Source of the DNA: Tabrizicola piscis
GTDB taxonomy: Bacteria; Pseudomonadota; Alphaproteobacteria; Rhodobacterales; Rhodobacteraceae
Reading direction: 5' to 3'
NCBI RefSeq assembly: GCF_003940805.1
Contig: NZ_CP034328.1
Location: 1,966,001 to 2,030,000 of the forward strand
DNA: 64,000 nt
This document shows positions 49,535-57,881 of this stretch, piece by piece; within the stretch, counting starts at the first letter, position 1; each line of letters starts with the position of its first letter. The notes beneath the pieces are model-generated. The model did not search any database. It was given only the letters and a program-made list of their open reading frames with translations, and was not told the origin of the DNA. A program made the translations under genes and the position numbers.

Positions 49535-51238
49535 ATGCCCTATCGCGCCCCGGTCCGGGACATCCGCTTTATCCTGGATCACGTTGTCGGCTTTGCACAG
49601 GTATCGGCAACGCCGCGCTTTGCCGAGGCGACCCCCGACATGGCCGAAGCAATCCTGACCGAAGCCGGGCGGATCGCGACCGGCATCCTCGCCCCGCTGA
49701 ACCGGGCGGGGGATCAGCACCCCGCGCGGCTGGAAAACGGCGCGGTCGTGTCGTCGCCCGGCTTTGCCGAGGGGTACCGGGCGATTGCAACGGGCGGATG
49801 GGTCGGCATGGCGGCCAGCCCCGACCATGGCGGCATGGGCCTGCCGATCAGCCTGGCACTGGGCGTGGATGACATGATGTCCGGCGCCTGCCTTGCGCTG
49901 CAACTGAAGCCGCTGCTGTCAAAGGGCCAGATCGAGGCGTTGGAGCATCATGCCTCGGACGACATGAAGGCGCTGTACTTGCCGAAACTGACGTCAGGGG
50001 AATGGTCGGGCACGATGAACCTGACCGAACCGCAGGCGGGGTCTGACGTGGGCGCGCTGCGGTCCAAGGCGGAACCGCTGGGCGACGGGACCTATGCGGT
50101 GACCGGGCAGAAGATCTACATCACCTGGGGCGACAGTGATCTGGTGTCCAACGTCTGCCACCTTGTGCTGGCGCGACTGCCCGACGGGGCAGAGGGGACC
50201 AAGGGCATCAGCCTGTTCATGGTGCCGAAGTTCATTCCGGATGCCGCCGGACAGCCGGGACAACGGAACAGCCTGCGCGTGGTCAGCCTTGAACACAAGC
50301 TGGGCATCCACGGCAGCCCGACCTGCGTGATGCAGTTCGAAGGGGCCAAGGGCTGGCTGGTGGGCGCGCCGCACAAAGGCATGGCGGCGATGTTCACGAT
50401 GATGAACAACGCCCGGCTTTCGGTCGCTGCCCAAGGGGTCGGCGTGGCCGAAGCGGCACTGCAACACGCCTTGGCCTATGCTGGCGACCGGCATCAGGGC
50501 GCAACGCCCCTGTCGCCGGATGGGGCGATCATCGACCATGCCGACGTGCGGCGGATGCTGGCCTTGATGCGGGCCGAGGTGTTTGCCGCCCGGTCCATCG
50601 CGCTGTCCTGCGCTGTCGCCATCGACATGGCCACCGCGACCGGCAGCGCCGACTGGCAGGCGCGGGCGGCCCTGTTGACCCCGATTGCCAAGGCGCATGG
50701 GACCGACATCGGCTGTGAGGTGGCGCATCTTGGCGTGCAGATCCATGGCGGCATGGGGTTTGTCGAGGAAACCGGCGCGGCCCAGTTCAGCCGTGATGCC
50801 CGGATCACGCCGATCTATGAAGGCACCAACGGTATTCAGGCAATGGACCTTGTCGCCCGCAAGATGGCAGACGGGGGCGAGGCCGCGTTCCGTCTGATCG
50901 ACGAAGTGCAGCGCGATGCCGAAGCCGCGCGGCCTGCCTTGCCCGATCTGGCCGGCGATGTCTGGCAGGCGGCCAAGGCGCTGCGCGAAGCCACCGAAGG
51001 GTTGCTGGCCCAACCGCTGAACGACCGCTTTGCCGGGGCTGTCCCCTATCTGCGCGGCTTTGCCCGTATCCTTGGCGGCCATGCGCATCTGAAGGCCGCG
51101 GTCGCTGACCCCACCCGCGAACCGCTGGCCCGCGTGATGATCCGCCGGATCATGCCGGAGCATCTGGCGCTTTTCGCGCAAGGGCGCGAAGGTGCCGCCG
51201 GGCTTTATGCCCTGACCCATGAGGATTTCGCCGCTTGA
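49535..51238 (+). CDS. Acyl-CoA dehydrogenase (DmdC-like long form)
   Basis: A 567-residue FAD enzyme of the long acyl-CoA dehydrogenase group. It starts MPYRAPVRDIRFILDHVVG, like DmdC (3-methylmercaptopropionyl-CoA dehydrogenase of dimethylsulfoniopropionate breakdown) and related AcdA-type enzymes. FAD/acyl motifs: MNLTEPQAGSDVGALRSKA, YITWGDSDL; Glu429 in YEGTNGIQ is the expected base; a C-terminal extension (about 470-567) is present. Substrate uncertain; no other dmd genes follow. GGGAGG lies seven bases before ATG 49535. Its stop overlaps the next start (TTGA). Confidence 0.9.
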   Translation: MPYRAPVRDIRFILDHVVGFAQVSATPRFAEATPDMAEAILTEAGRIATGILAPLNRAGDQHPARLENGAVVSSPGFAEGYRAIATGGWVGMAASPDHGGMGLPISLALGVDDMMSGACLALQLKPLLSKGQIEALEHHASDDMKALYLPKLTSGEWSGTMNLTEPQAGSDVGALRSKAEPLGDGTYAVTGQKIYITWGDSDLVSNVCHLVLARLPDGAEGTKGISLFMVPKFIPDAAGQPGQRNSLRVVSLEHKLGIHGSPTCVMQFEGAKGWLVGAPHKGMAAMFTMMNNARLSVAAQGVGVAEAALQHALAYAGDRHQGATPLSPDGAIIDHADVRRMLALMRAEVFAARSIALSCAVAIDMATATGSADWQARAALLTPIAKAHGTDIGCEVAHLGVQIHGGMGFVEETGAAQFSRDARITPIYEGTNGIQAMDLVARKMADGGEAAFRLIDEVQRDAEAARPALPDLAGDVWQAAKALREATEGLLAQPLNDRFAGAVPYLRGFARILGGHAHLKAAVADPTREPLARVMIRRIMPEHLALFAQGREGAAGLYALTHEDFAA

Positions 51239-52263
51239 CCGAAGGCATCCGCCACCCGTTCGCCGCACCACCGGCTGAGGGCGGGGTGATCGAAGTGGCG
51301 CCCGGCATCCTTTGGCTGCGCTTGCCGCTGCCGATGGCCTTGGACCATGTGAACATCTACGCGCTGGACGATGGCCGCGGCTGGACGATCATCGACGCCG
51401 GGCTTTCTTCGCGCCGGTCAAAGGCGATCTGGGATCAGGTCCTTGCAGGCCCCTTGCAGGGCAAGCCTGTCACCCGCGTGATCCTGACCCATCACCACCC
51501 CGACCATGTGGGTCTGGTGGGCTGGTTCCAATCCCGCGGGGCCGAGCTTCTGGCGACCCGCACCGCCTGGCTTTATGCCCGGATGCTGACCCTTGACGTA
51601 CAGGACCGCCCGACGACCGAGGCGTTGACCTTCTACCGCCGCGCCGGTCTGTCCGAGGCCGATCTTGCCAACCGGGCCAGCGAACGCCCGTTCAACTTTG
51701 CCGATGTCGTCGATCCGATGCCTTTGGGCTTTACCCGTCTGACCGAAGGCCAACGCCTGCGCGTCGGGGGCCGGGACTGGACGATCCGCATCGGCCACGG
51801 CCATGCACCCGACCATGCGACGCTTTGGTCCGATGACGGCATCGTTCTGGGCGGTGATCAGCTTTTGCCGGGCATTTCCGCCAATATCGGCGTCTATCCG
51901 ACGGAACCCGACGCCGACCCGCTGACCGACTGGCTGGACAGCTGCCGCGCCTTCATGGCCCATGCGACCGATGATCAGCTTATCCTGCCGGGCCACAAGC
52001 TGCCCTTCACCGGCCTGCCCTTCCGGCTTGTCCAGATGATCGAAAACCACGAAAGCGCGCTGGACCGGCTGCTGGACCACCTCGCCACGCCCCGAACCGC
52101 CGCCGAATGTTTCCTGCCGCTTTTCAAGCGCGAGGTTGGGCCCGCCGAACACGGGCTTGCCCTGGTCGAGGCGGTTGCGCATCTGAACTGTCTCTTGCAG
52201 CGCGGCAAGGTTTCCCGTTCCCTGTCGAGGACAGGGGCGTGGGTCTGGGTGCAGCACGAATGA
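51235..52263 (+). CDS. Metallo-beta-lactamase-fold hydrolase
   Basis: A 342-residue MBL-fold protein. Metal site LTHHHPDHVGL (HxHxDH form, His86 onward), GHGHAPDHATLW, the Asp in VLGGDQLLPG, and LPGHKLPF supply the two-zinc ligands; a C-terminal helical region follows. It resembles glyoxalase II-like or thioesterase-type members, and its coupling to an acyl-CoA dehydrogenase suggests thioester hydrolysis, which is inference. TTG start at 51235 overlaps the previous stop by four bases, and its own stop overlaps the next ATG by four. Confidence 0.88.
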   Translation: MTEGIRHPFAAPPAEGGVIEVAPGILWLRLPLPMALDHVNIYALDDGRGWTIIDAGLSSRRSKAIWDQVLAGPLQGKPVTRVILTHHHPDHVGLVGWFQSRGAELLATRTAWLYARMLTLDVQDRPTTEALTFYRRAGLSEADLANRASERPFNFADVVDPMPLGFTRLTEGQRLRVGGRDWTIRIGHGHAPDHATLWSDDGIVLGGDQLLPGISANIGVYPTEPDADPLTDWLDSCRAFMAHATDDQLILPGHKLPFTGLPFRLVQMIENHESALDRLLDHLATPRTAAECFLPLFKREVGPAEHGLALVEAVAHLNCLLQRGKVSRSLSRTGAWVWVQHE

Positions 52264-52634
52264 CAAAGACGCCAGCAAAGCGGGCCAAACCGGTCAAAAG
52301 CCCCGCCGAACGGGCGCATGACCAGCTCGTCCTGTACATCCGCGATTTCGAATCGCAGCTGGACGCCGCGCAAGAGATTGCCATGGGTTTCGCTGGCGAC
52401 GCCTCGGGCGTTTTGCGGATTGAGGGGATCGGCTTCTGCCCGCCCGACATCATCACCTTCTATGGCCAGGACGAGATGGGGACCCAGACGCAGCTGATCC
52501 AGCATGTCAGCCAGCTTTCCGTCACCCTGCGTGCGGTGCCGAAAGACGCAGAAGGGGACGATCCCCCGCGCCGGATCGGCTTTCAGCTGACCTCCGGCTG
52601 GGTGGGCGGCGGCGCGGGCGACGCTTCGGCCTGA
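52260..52634 (+). CDS. DUF6173-like small protein
   Basis: A 124-residue soluble protein. After a basic Lys/Pro N-terminus comes an acidic-helical segment (ERAHDQLVLYIRDFESQLDAAQEIAMGF) and a beta-rich part (ITFYGQDEMGTQTQLIQHVSQLSVTLRAVP) that I associate with DUF6173, function unknown. The C-terminus is Gly rich. ATG 52260 overlaps the MBL stop (ATGA), so it is the third gene of a coupled unit with the acyl-CoA dehydrogenase. The earlier part of the frame is a shadow of the MBL gene. Confidence 0.65.
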   Translation: MTKTPAKRAKPVKSPAERAHDQLVLYIRDFESQLDAAQEIAMGFAGDASGVLRIEGIGFCPPDIITFYGQDEMGTQTQLIQHVSQLSVTLRAVPKDAEGDDPPRRIGFQLTSGWVGGGAGDASA

Positions 52635-52719
52635 GGGGTTGCGCCATGGTCCAACCCCTCGTGACAGGGGCGGGCGAATAGGCTATGGGGCTAGGAAAGC
52701 AGACAAAAGGGAACCTGCC

Positions 52720-52866
52720 ATGGCTGACCACAACCCCGAACACAAGCACGGCTCGATGGACATCCGCGCCCAGGAAAAAACCTTTGGCGGCTTCATCCGC
52801 ATGTCGGTCTGGGTGGTGGCGATCTCGATCGGAATTCTGATCTTCATGGCTTTGGTCAATTCCTGA
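52720..52866 (+). CDS. aa3-type cytochrome c oxidase subunit IV
   Basis: A 48-residue single-helix protein: MADHNPEHKHGSMDIRAQEK at the N-terminus faces the cytoplasm, then GGFIRMSVWVVAISIGILIFMALV spans the membrane. This matches the small fourth subunit of Paracoccus/Rhodobacter aa3 oxidase; it is bound in the complex but not needed for activity. It is far from the main cta genes, as is common. GGGAACC lies before the ATG; the longer frame is unsupported. Confidence 0.88.
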   Translation: MADHNPEHKHGSMDIRAQEKTFGGFIRMSVWVVAISIGILIFMALVNS

Positions 52867-52889
52867 TCCGTATTCAGCCCGGTGGTTCC

Positions 52890-53504
52890 ATGTTGCGTCT
52901 AGTCCTTAGCCTTGTGGCCCTTCTGGGTCTGGCCGCCTGTGGCGCCGAACCGAAATGGGCCCCGGAAGAACAGGTTCAGGCCGCGCGATTTGTGGCAGGG
53001 CCGCCGACCTACGTCACGCTTTACACCGTGGTGAACAAATCCACCGGCTCGGGCGCGCATTCGGCCATCCTTGTCAACGGATCGGAACGGGTGATCTTTG
53101 ATCCCGCGGGCACCTGGACGCATCCGCGCCTGCCGGAACGCAACGATGTGCATTTCGGGATGACCGACAGGGGCATTGCCTTCTACGTCGATTACCACGC
53201 GCGTGAGACGTATGACGTGATCGAACAGCAGATCACCGTCTCGCCCGAGATTGCCGAACTGGTCCTGCGCCGCGTCAAGGAATATGGCGCCGTGCCAAAG
53301 GCGATGTGCACTGCCGCCACCTCCAGCGTCCTGCGCGGCGTTCCGGGGTTCGAATCCTTGCCCTCGACCTGGTACCCGAAAAAGCTCGCGGATGCGTTCG
53401 GGGCGTTGCCCGGGGTAACCACCCGCGTGATCACCGATGATGATGATGACAGCAACCATGGCGTGCTGCTGGTTCAAGCCAACGGCGATCCGCTGGAGGG
53501 CTGA
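52890..53504 (+). CDS. Lipoprotein with a possible permuted papain-like fold
   Basis: A 204-residue lipoprotein with lipobox LAAC (Cys17). The domain has GAHSAILVNGSERVIFDPAGTW (His57 on a beta strand, followed by DPAG), and further on AMCTAATSSVL (Cys140). A His before a Cys in this way is the order seen in permuted NlpC/P60 (LRAT/YiiX-like) hydrolases; I infer but cannot prove this. The Asp stretch near residue 184 (ITDDDDDSNHG) is notable. It follows subunit IV by 23 bases; the function is unknown, probably at the outer membrane. Confidence 0.6.
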   Translation: MLRLVLSLVALLGLAACGAEPKWAPEEQVQAARFVAGPPTYVTLYTVVNKSTGSGAHSAILVNGSERVIFDPAGTWTHPRLPERNDVHFGMTDRGIAFYVDYHARETYDVIEQQITVSPEIAELVLRRVKEYGAVPKAMCTAATSSVLRGVPGFESLPSTWYPKKLADAFGALPGVTTRVITDDDDDSNHGVLLVQANGDPLEG

Positions 53505-53589
53505 CCGTTCCGGCGGGACTGCCGGTGCTTGCGCCCTGCGGATGATCCACTAGGGTCCGTGCCGAAGCCATATCTGGAAGGGGACCAGC

Positions 53590-54180
53590 GTGCGGATCTT
53601 CGGGGTCATCCTTGCGGGCGGTCAGGCCCGGCGGATGGGCGGTGTGGACAAGGCCTTTGTCACGCTGGCCGGACGGCCGTTGATCGCCCATGTGCTGGAC
53701 CGTCTGGAACCGCAGGTGGAACGGGTGCTGATCTCGGCCAATGGCGACCCGGCCCGGTTTGCCCGCTTTGGCTGCCCGGTCATCGCGGATGCCACATCGC
53801 AAGGCCCGTTGTCGGGCATCCTTGCCGCGCTGACCCGTGCCGCCACCTTGGGGGCGACACATCTGGTCTCCACCCCCGTCGACACGCCGTTTCTGCCGGG
53901 TGATCTTGTGCCGCAGCTTCTGCTTGCGGCAGAAGGCTCTGCCGAAGGCTTGGCCCTTGCCCGCACCACGGATGGGGACCATCCGGCCACGGCACTTTGG
54001 CCCGTGACGATTGCCCCGGCCTTGGCGGATTTCCTTGCAAGAGGCGAAGCCAAGGTTACCCGGTTTACCAATGCCCACAACGCCACCCACGCCGATTTCC
54101 CCGACGCCCGCGCCTTTCTGAACCTGAACGCGCCGGAAGACCTTGCCGCTGCCGAAGCCCTGCTGAAAGGTGCGGTATGA
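53590..54180 (+). CDS. mobA: Molybdenum cofactor guanylyltransferase
   Basis: A 196-residue nucleotidyltransferase that joins GMP to molybdopterin to make the MGD cofactor of DMSO reductase-family enzymes. GTP/Mg loop: LAGGQARRMGGVDKA; then ISANGDPARFA and GPLSGILAAL, as in MobA. It starts with GTG at 53590 (GGAAGGGGA upstream) and overlaps mobB by four bases. First of four tightly coupled genes. Confidence 0.95.
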   Translation: MRIFGVILAGGQARRMGGVDKAFVTLAGRPLIAHVLDRLEPQVERVLISANGDPARFARFGCPVIADATSQGPLSGILAALTRAATLGATHLVSTPVDTPFLPGDLVPQLLLAAEGSAEGLALARTTDGDHPATALWPVTIAPALADFLARGEAKVTRFTNAHNATHADFPDARAFLNLNAPEDLAAAEALLKGAV

Positions 54181-54671
54181 AGGTTTATGGCGTCATCGGG
54201 TGGAAGAATTCGGGCAAGACCAGCCTGATGGAACGGCTGGTGGCCGACATAACCGGGCGCGGTTATTCGGTGTCCACCGTCAAGCATGTCCACCATGCCG
54301 TCGATCTGGACCAACCCGGCAAAGACACCTACCGCCACCGTCAGGCTGGAGCTTCCGAGGTGGTGCTTGCCTCGGCCGATCGCTTTGCCCTGATGGTAGA
54401 ACATCGCGGGCCGGAGCCGGAGCTTGCTGCGATCCTCGCCCGCCTTGCCCCCGTCGATCTGGTGCTGGTCGAAGGCTACAAGCGCGACGCCCACCGGAAG
54501 ATCGAGGTCTGGCGCGCCGAAACCGGCCAACCGCTGATCCAGCCCGCCGACCCCTTGGTGCGGGCCGTTGCCACCGATGCGGCGCTGGCCCTGCCGGTTC
54601 CGGTGCTGGATCTTAACGACACCAAGGCAGTGGCCGACTTCATCCTGCGCGAGGCGGGCCTTGCAGTTTGA
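54177..54671 (+). CDS. mobB: Molybdopterin-guanine dinucleotide biosynthesis adaptor MobB
   Basis: A 164-residue P-loop GTPase-like protein that assists MobA. P-loop GWKNSGKTSLMERL near residues 7-20, TVKHVHHAVDLDQPGKDTYRHR (typical MobB motif), and LVEGYKRD. Length is usual. The ATG overlaps the mobA stop (ATGA), and the last 11 bases overlap the next gene. Confidence 0.94.
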   Translation: MKVYGVIGWKNSGKTSLMERLVADITGRGYSVSTVKHVHHAVDLDQPGKDTYRHRQAGASEVVLASADRFALMVEHRGPEPELAAILARLAPVDLVLVEGYKRDAHRKIEVWRAETGQPLIQPADPLVRAVATDAALALPVPVLDLNDTKAVADFILREAGLAV

Positions 54672-55536
54672 CCGCGTGATCGTCGTGGACTGGTCAGCGG
54701 CGAACCTGCCGACCAGTCCGACCAAGCTGTCAAACTCGATCTGGGTTGGCTGCCACGACGCCGAAGGCGGCATCGAATGGCACCACCGCACGCGCATGGC
54801 TGCTGAGGCGCAGATAGCCACCCTGATCGACACCGCCCGCGCTGATGGCCTTCGGGTGCTGGTCGGGTTCGACTTTGCGATGGGCTACCCTGCGGGCTTT
54901 GCCGCCCGCCTGACCGGCAGCCCCACGGCGCGCGCCGTCTGGCACTGGCTGGCGGTAGCTATCACCGACACGCCCGACAACCGCAACAACCGCTTTGCCG
55001 TCGCCGCCCGGATCAACGCCGCCTTTCCCGAAGGTGCCGGCCCGTTCTGGAGCCATCCGACCGGCCAGTCCTGGCCCGGCCTGCCCTTCCGACGCGCCGG
55101 CATCGACTATGACGCGCTTGGCCTTGCCATGGGCCGCGCGGCAGAGGCGGCCGTTCCGGGGGCGAAAAGTCCGTGGATGCTGTTCAATCCCGGCTCCGTA
55201 GGGTCGCAAAGCCTCCTGGGGCTGCCCATGATCCACCGGCTCAGCCAGCGCCCGGATGTGGCGGTCTGGCCCTTCGATCCACCGTCCAGCGCGCCGGTCA
55301 CGATTGTCGAGGTCTACCCGTCGCTTCTGGCCGGCCCCGTGGCCATCCTTGCGAATGCCGAGAACCTGCCAGCCGATCAGGCGCAGGTCCGGCTTCTGTC
55401 CCGCGCCCTTTATGCCCTGTCGCAGACCGATCAGCTGAGCCCGCTTTTCGTCACCCCGCCCATCGCGGCCGAGGAAGGCTGGATCCTTGGTGCCGGGCAT
55501 GCCTCCCTTCTGGCAAAGGCGCTGTCATGGGCGTGA
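54661..55536 (+). CDS. mob-operon protein of unknown function
   Basis: A 291-residue soluble protein. The N-terminus IVVDWSAANLPTSP and later VGFDFAMGYP resemble an RNase H/actin-like nucleotide fold, as in DUF429, but I am not certain. PWMLFNPGSVGSQSLLGLPMI and IVEVYPSLLAG are other conserved-looking parts. I recall it next to mobAB in other Rhodobacterales, so a role in molybdenum cofactor use is inferred. TTG 54661 lies within mobB with GAGGCGGG upstream; no ATG is near. It overlaps the GNAT gene by 10 bases. Confidence 0.7.
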   Translation: MQFDRVIVVDWSAANLPTSPTKLSNSIWVGCHDAEGGIEWHHRTRMAAEAQIATLIDTARADGLRVLVGFDFAMGYPAGFAARLTGSPTARAVWHWLAVAITDTPDNRNNRFAVAARINAAFPEGAGPFWSHPTGQSWPGLPFRRAGIDYDALGLAMGRAAEAAVPGAKSPWMLFNPGSVGSQSLLGLPMIHRLSQRPDVAVWPFDPPSSAPVTIVEVYPSLLAGPVAILANAENLPADQAQVRLLSRALYALSQTDQLSPLFVTPPIAAEEGWILGAGHASLLAKALSWA

Positions 55537-56126
55537 CCATCTTCTCTGGCCTCCATCCCCATCTGCGGCCAGCCGCCGCCCGCATCTATTGGGAGGCGTT
55601 CGGCGGCAAGTTGGGCCGTGTCCTTGGCCCCGAACCCCGGGCACTGGCGTTCTTTGAGAGGGTGATCCGTGCCGATCTTTGCCTTGCCGCGCTGGATGAT
55701 ACCGGACGGCTGCTTGGCCTTGCCGGTTTCAAGACCCCCGCCGGCAGCTTTGCAGGCGGTGCCTGGGCCGACCTGATCGCGATTTATGGCCCCATCGGCG
55801 GGCGCTGGCGGGGTTGGGTGCTGTGGACCCTGAACCGGGAGGTGGACAACGACCGCTTTCTGGTCGACGGAATCTGCGTGTCGAGCAAGTACCGGGGCAT
55901 GGGGATCGGCACGCGTCTTCTGGGGGCGCTGTTTGATGAAGCGGCGGCGCGGGGGTATCGGTCGATCCGGCTGGATGTGGTCGACGCGAACTGGCGGGCG
56001 CGCGCCTTGTATGAGCGGCAGGGGTTCGTGGCGACCCGGACGGAAAGCCTTGGGATGCTGCGGCACCTGTTCGGATTCGCGACCTCGACCACCATGGTGC
56101 GGCCGCTGGAACCGCAGGAAGATTGA
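55527..56126 (+). CDS. GNAT family N-acetyltransferase
   Basis: A 199-residue acetyltransferase. Acetyl-CoA motif A is CVSSKYRGMGIGTRLLGALFDEA (R/Q-x-x-G-x-G), and the C-terminal DVVDANWRARALYERQGF is motif B. The target is unknown. ATG 55527 overlaps the end of the previous gene by 10 bases, so it is the fourth gene of the mob operon. A 160-base gap follows before the aldehyde dehydrogenase gene. Confidence 0.9.
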   Translation: MGVTIFSGLHPHLRPAAARIYWEAFGGKLGRVLGPEPRALAFFERVIRADLCLAALDDTGRLLGLAGFKTPAGSFAGGAWADLIAIYGPIGGRWRGWVLWTLNREVDNDRFLVDGICVSSKYRGMGIGTRLLGALFDEAAARGYRSIRLDVVDANWRARALYERQGFVATRTESLGMLRHLFGFATSTTMVRPLEPQED

Positions 56127-56286
56127 TCGTCCAGGGCGGGACAGGCCGCCTTGCACATGGAATCAATGGCTTAGCTTCCCACCGTTCACACATTGTCAAG
56201 GTTTTGCCGCCCACGGACCGTCGCCCTTGCCCCTTGGCGGCGGGCCTGTCAGAATATGATCAAATCCCCAACACAAGCGGAGCCAG

Positions 56287-57750
56287 ATGGCCATGATCAC
56301 CAAGCGCGAATTCTATATCAACGGGGAATGGGTCGCACCAAAGGTGGCGCGGGATTGCCCGGTCATTGATCCTTCGACGGAAGATGTCTGCGCCGTCATC
56401 TCCTTGGGCAGCGAGGCGGATACCAATGCCGCCGTCGCCGCCGCCAAGTCGGCCTTGCCGGGCTGGGCCGCGACCCCGCCAGCCGAGCGCCGTCGAGTGG
56501 TTGAGGGGATTTTGGCGCAATACTACTTGCGCAAAGAGGAAATGGCCCATGCGATCAGCCTTGAAATGGGCGCGCCCATCGACATGAGCCGGGACGATCA
56601 GGCCGAATGTCTGCCCTGGCATCTGAAGAACTTCCTCAAGGCCTTTGACCATATCGAATGGATCAAGCCGCTTGGCCCGCATGCGCCGGACACCCGCATC
56701 GCGCTGGAACCGATTGGCGTTGTCGGCCTGATCACGCCATGGAACTGGCCGATGAACCAGGTCACGCTCAAGGTCATCCCGGCGCTTCTGGCGGGGTGCA
56801 CCTGCGTGCTGAAACCGTCGGAAGAATCGCCCCTGTCGTCGATGCTGTTCGCCGAGTTCTGCCATGACGCCGGGGTGCCAGCGGGCGTTTTCAACTTGGT
56901 CAACGGCGATGGTACCGGGGTGGGCACAGCGCTGTCCAGCCATCCGGATGTCGAAATGATCAGCTTCACCGGGTCCACTCGCGCGGGGCGGGCAATCTCT
57001 GCCGCCGCTGCGCAGACGCTGAAGCGCGTCACACTGGAACTTGGCGGTAAAGGGGCGAATGTCGTATTCGCCGATGCCGATCCCAAGGCGGTGGAACGTG
57101 GCGTGCGGCATATGATGAACAACTCGGGCCAGTCGTGCAACGCGCCCAGCCGGATGCTGGTGGAGCGCCCGTTTTACGACCGCGCGGTCGAGATCGCGAC
57201 CGAAGTGGCGAATTCGATCAAGGTCGGCCCCGCCAGCCTGCCCGGCGGCCATATCGGCCCGGTGGTGAATAAGCGGCAGTGGGACCAGATTCAGGGCTAT
57301 ATCCAGAAGGGCATTGATGAAGGCGCCAAGCTGGTGGCCGGTGGTCTGGGCCTGCCCGAAGGGATGAACAAGGGCTTCTACGTGCGCCCGACGATCTTTG
57401 CCGATGTGAAACCCGGCATGACCATCGAGCGGGAAGAGATTTTCGGCCCGGTGATGTGCATGATCCCGTTCGAGACCGAGGCTGAGGCGGTCGCCATCGC
57501 CAATGACACGCCCTATGGGCTGACGAATTATGTCCAAAGCCAGGACGGCGCGCGGCGGAACCGTCTGGCGCGGCAATTGCGCGCCGGGATGATCGAGATG
57601 AACGGGAAATCCCGCGGCGCAGGGGCACCTTTCGGCGGGGTCAAGGCCTCGGGCCGCGCCCGCGAGGGCGGCGTCTGGGGGATTGAGGAGTTCCTTGAGG
57701 TCAAGGCCATCTCCGGCTGGGATGTAAGCGAGGACGTGGCGGCAGAGTAA
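56287..57750 (+). CDS. Aldehyde dehydrogenase family protein
   Basis: A 487-residue NAD(P)-dependent aldehyde dehydrogenase. Catalytic Cys284 (NNSGQSCNAPSR) and the base Glu in LELGGKGANVV; cofactor stretch TPWNWPMNQVTLKV and LKPSEESPL. The substrate cannot be assigned from motifs; it is a broad-type member similar to glutarate-semialdehyde or aromatic aldehyde enzymes. A later Met at residue 3 is an equally possible start. A three-hairpin palindrome follows at once after the stop, before the flavin oxidoreductase gene. Confidence 0.93.
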   Translation: MAMITKREFYINGEWVAPKVARDCPVIDPSTEDVCAVISLGSEADTNAAVAAAKSALPGWAATPPAERRRVVEGILAQYYLRKEEMAHAISLEMGAPIDMSRDDQAECLPWHLKNFLKAFDHIEWIKPLGPHAPDTRIALEPIGVVGLITPWNWPMNQVTLKVIPALLAGCTCVLKPSEESPLSSMLFAEFCHDAGVPAGVFNLVNGDGTGVGTALSSHPDVEMISFTGSTRAGRAISAAAAQTLKRVTLELGGKGANVVFADADPKAVERGVRHMMNNSGQSCNAPSRMLVERPFYDRAVEIATEVANSIKVGPASLPGGHIGPVVNKRQWDQIQGYIQKGIDEGAKLVAGGLGLPEGMNKGFYVRPTIFADVKPGMTIEREEIFGPVMCMIPFETEAEAVAIANDTPYGLTNYVQSQDGARRNRLARQLRAGMIEMNGKSRGAGAPFGGVKASGRAREGGVWGIEEFLEVKAISGWDVSEDVAAE

Positions 57751-57818
57751 GCGATTTCTTCGAAGAAATCGCACCGGAGCCTTTGAAGGCTCCGGTCCGG
57801 AGTTTTCCAAAACTCCGG
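57751..57818. repeat. Three-hairpin A-B-C palindrome, copy 5
   Basis: Module A at 57751-57772 (arms GCGATTTCTT/AAGAAATCGC), B at 57774-57795 (arms CCGGAGCCTT/AAGGCTCCGG), C at 57797-57818 (arms CCGGAGTTTT/AAAACTCCGG). In A the outer pair is G-C instead of C-G in copies 2-4, another compensatory change. It begins on the base after the aldehyde dehydrogenase stop. Confidence 0.92.
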
Positions 57819-57834
57819 CACACATCCGAAACTT

Positions 57835-57846
57835 GACACATGTGTC
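57835..57846. promoter_or_regulatory. Palindrome GACACATGTGTC upstream of the flavin oxidoreductase
   Basis: A perfect 12-base palindrome that sits 35 bases before the ATG at 57882. A TTGACA-like hexamer (57833-57838) overlaps its left half, so a bound regulator would cover a possible promoter. The regulator is unknown; the neighbouring genes include none. Confidence 0.45.
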
Positions 57847-57881
57847 GAGACCTGCTGGCATGGCGGCGAATGGAGGCCGCC

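Noticed and set aside
49424..49903. 160-residue N-terminal extension of TsaC
   Set aside because: It overlaps the divergent acyl-CoA dehydrogenase gene, and TsaC/Sua5 proteins begin near the chosen ATG.
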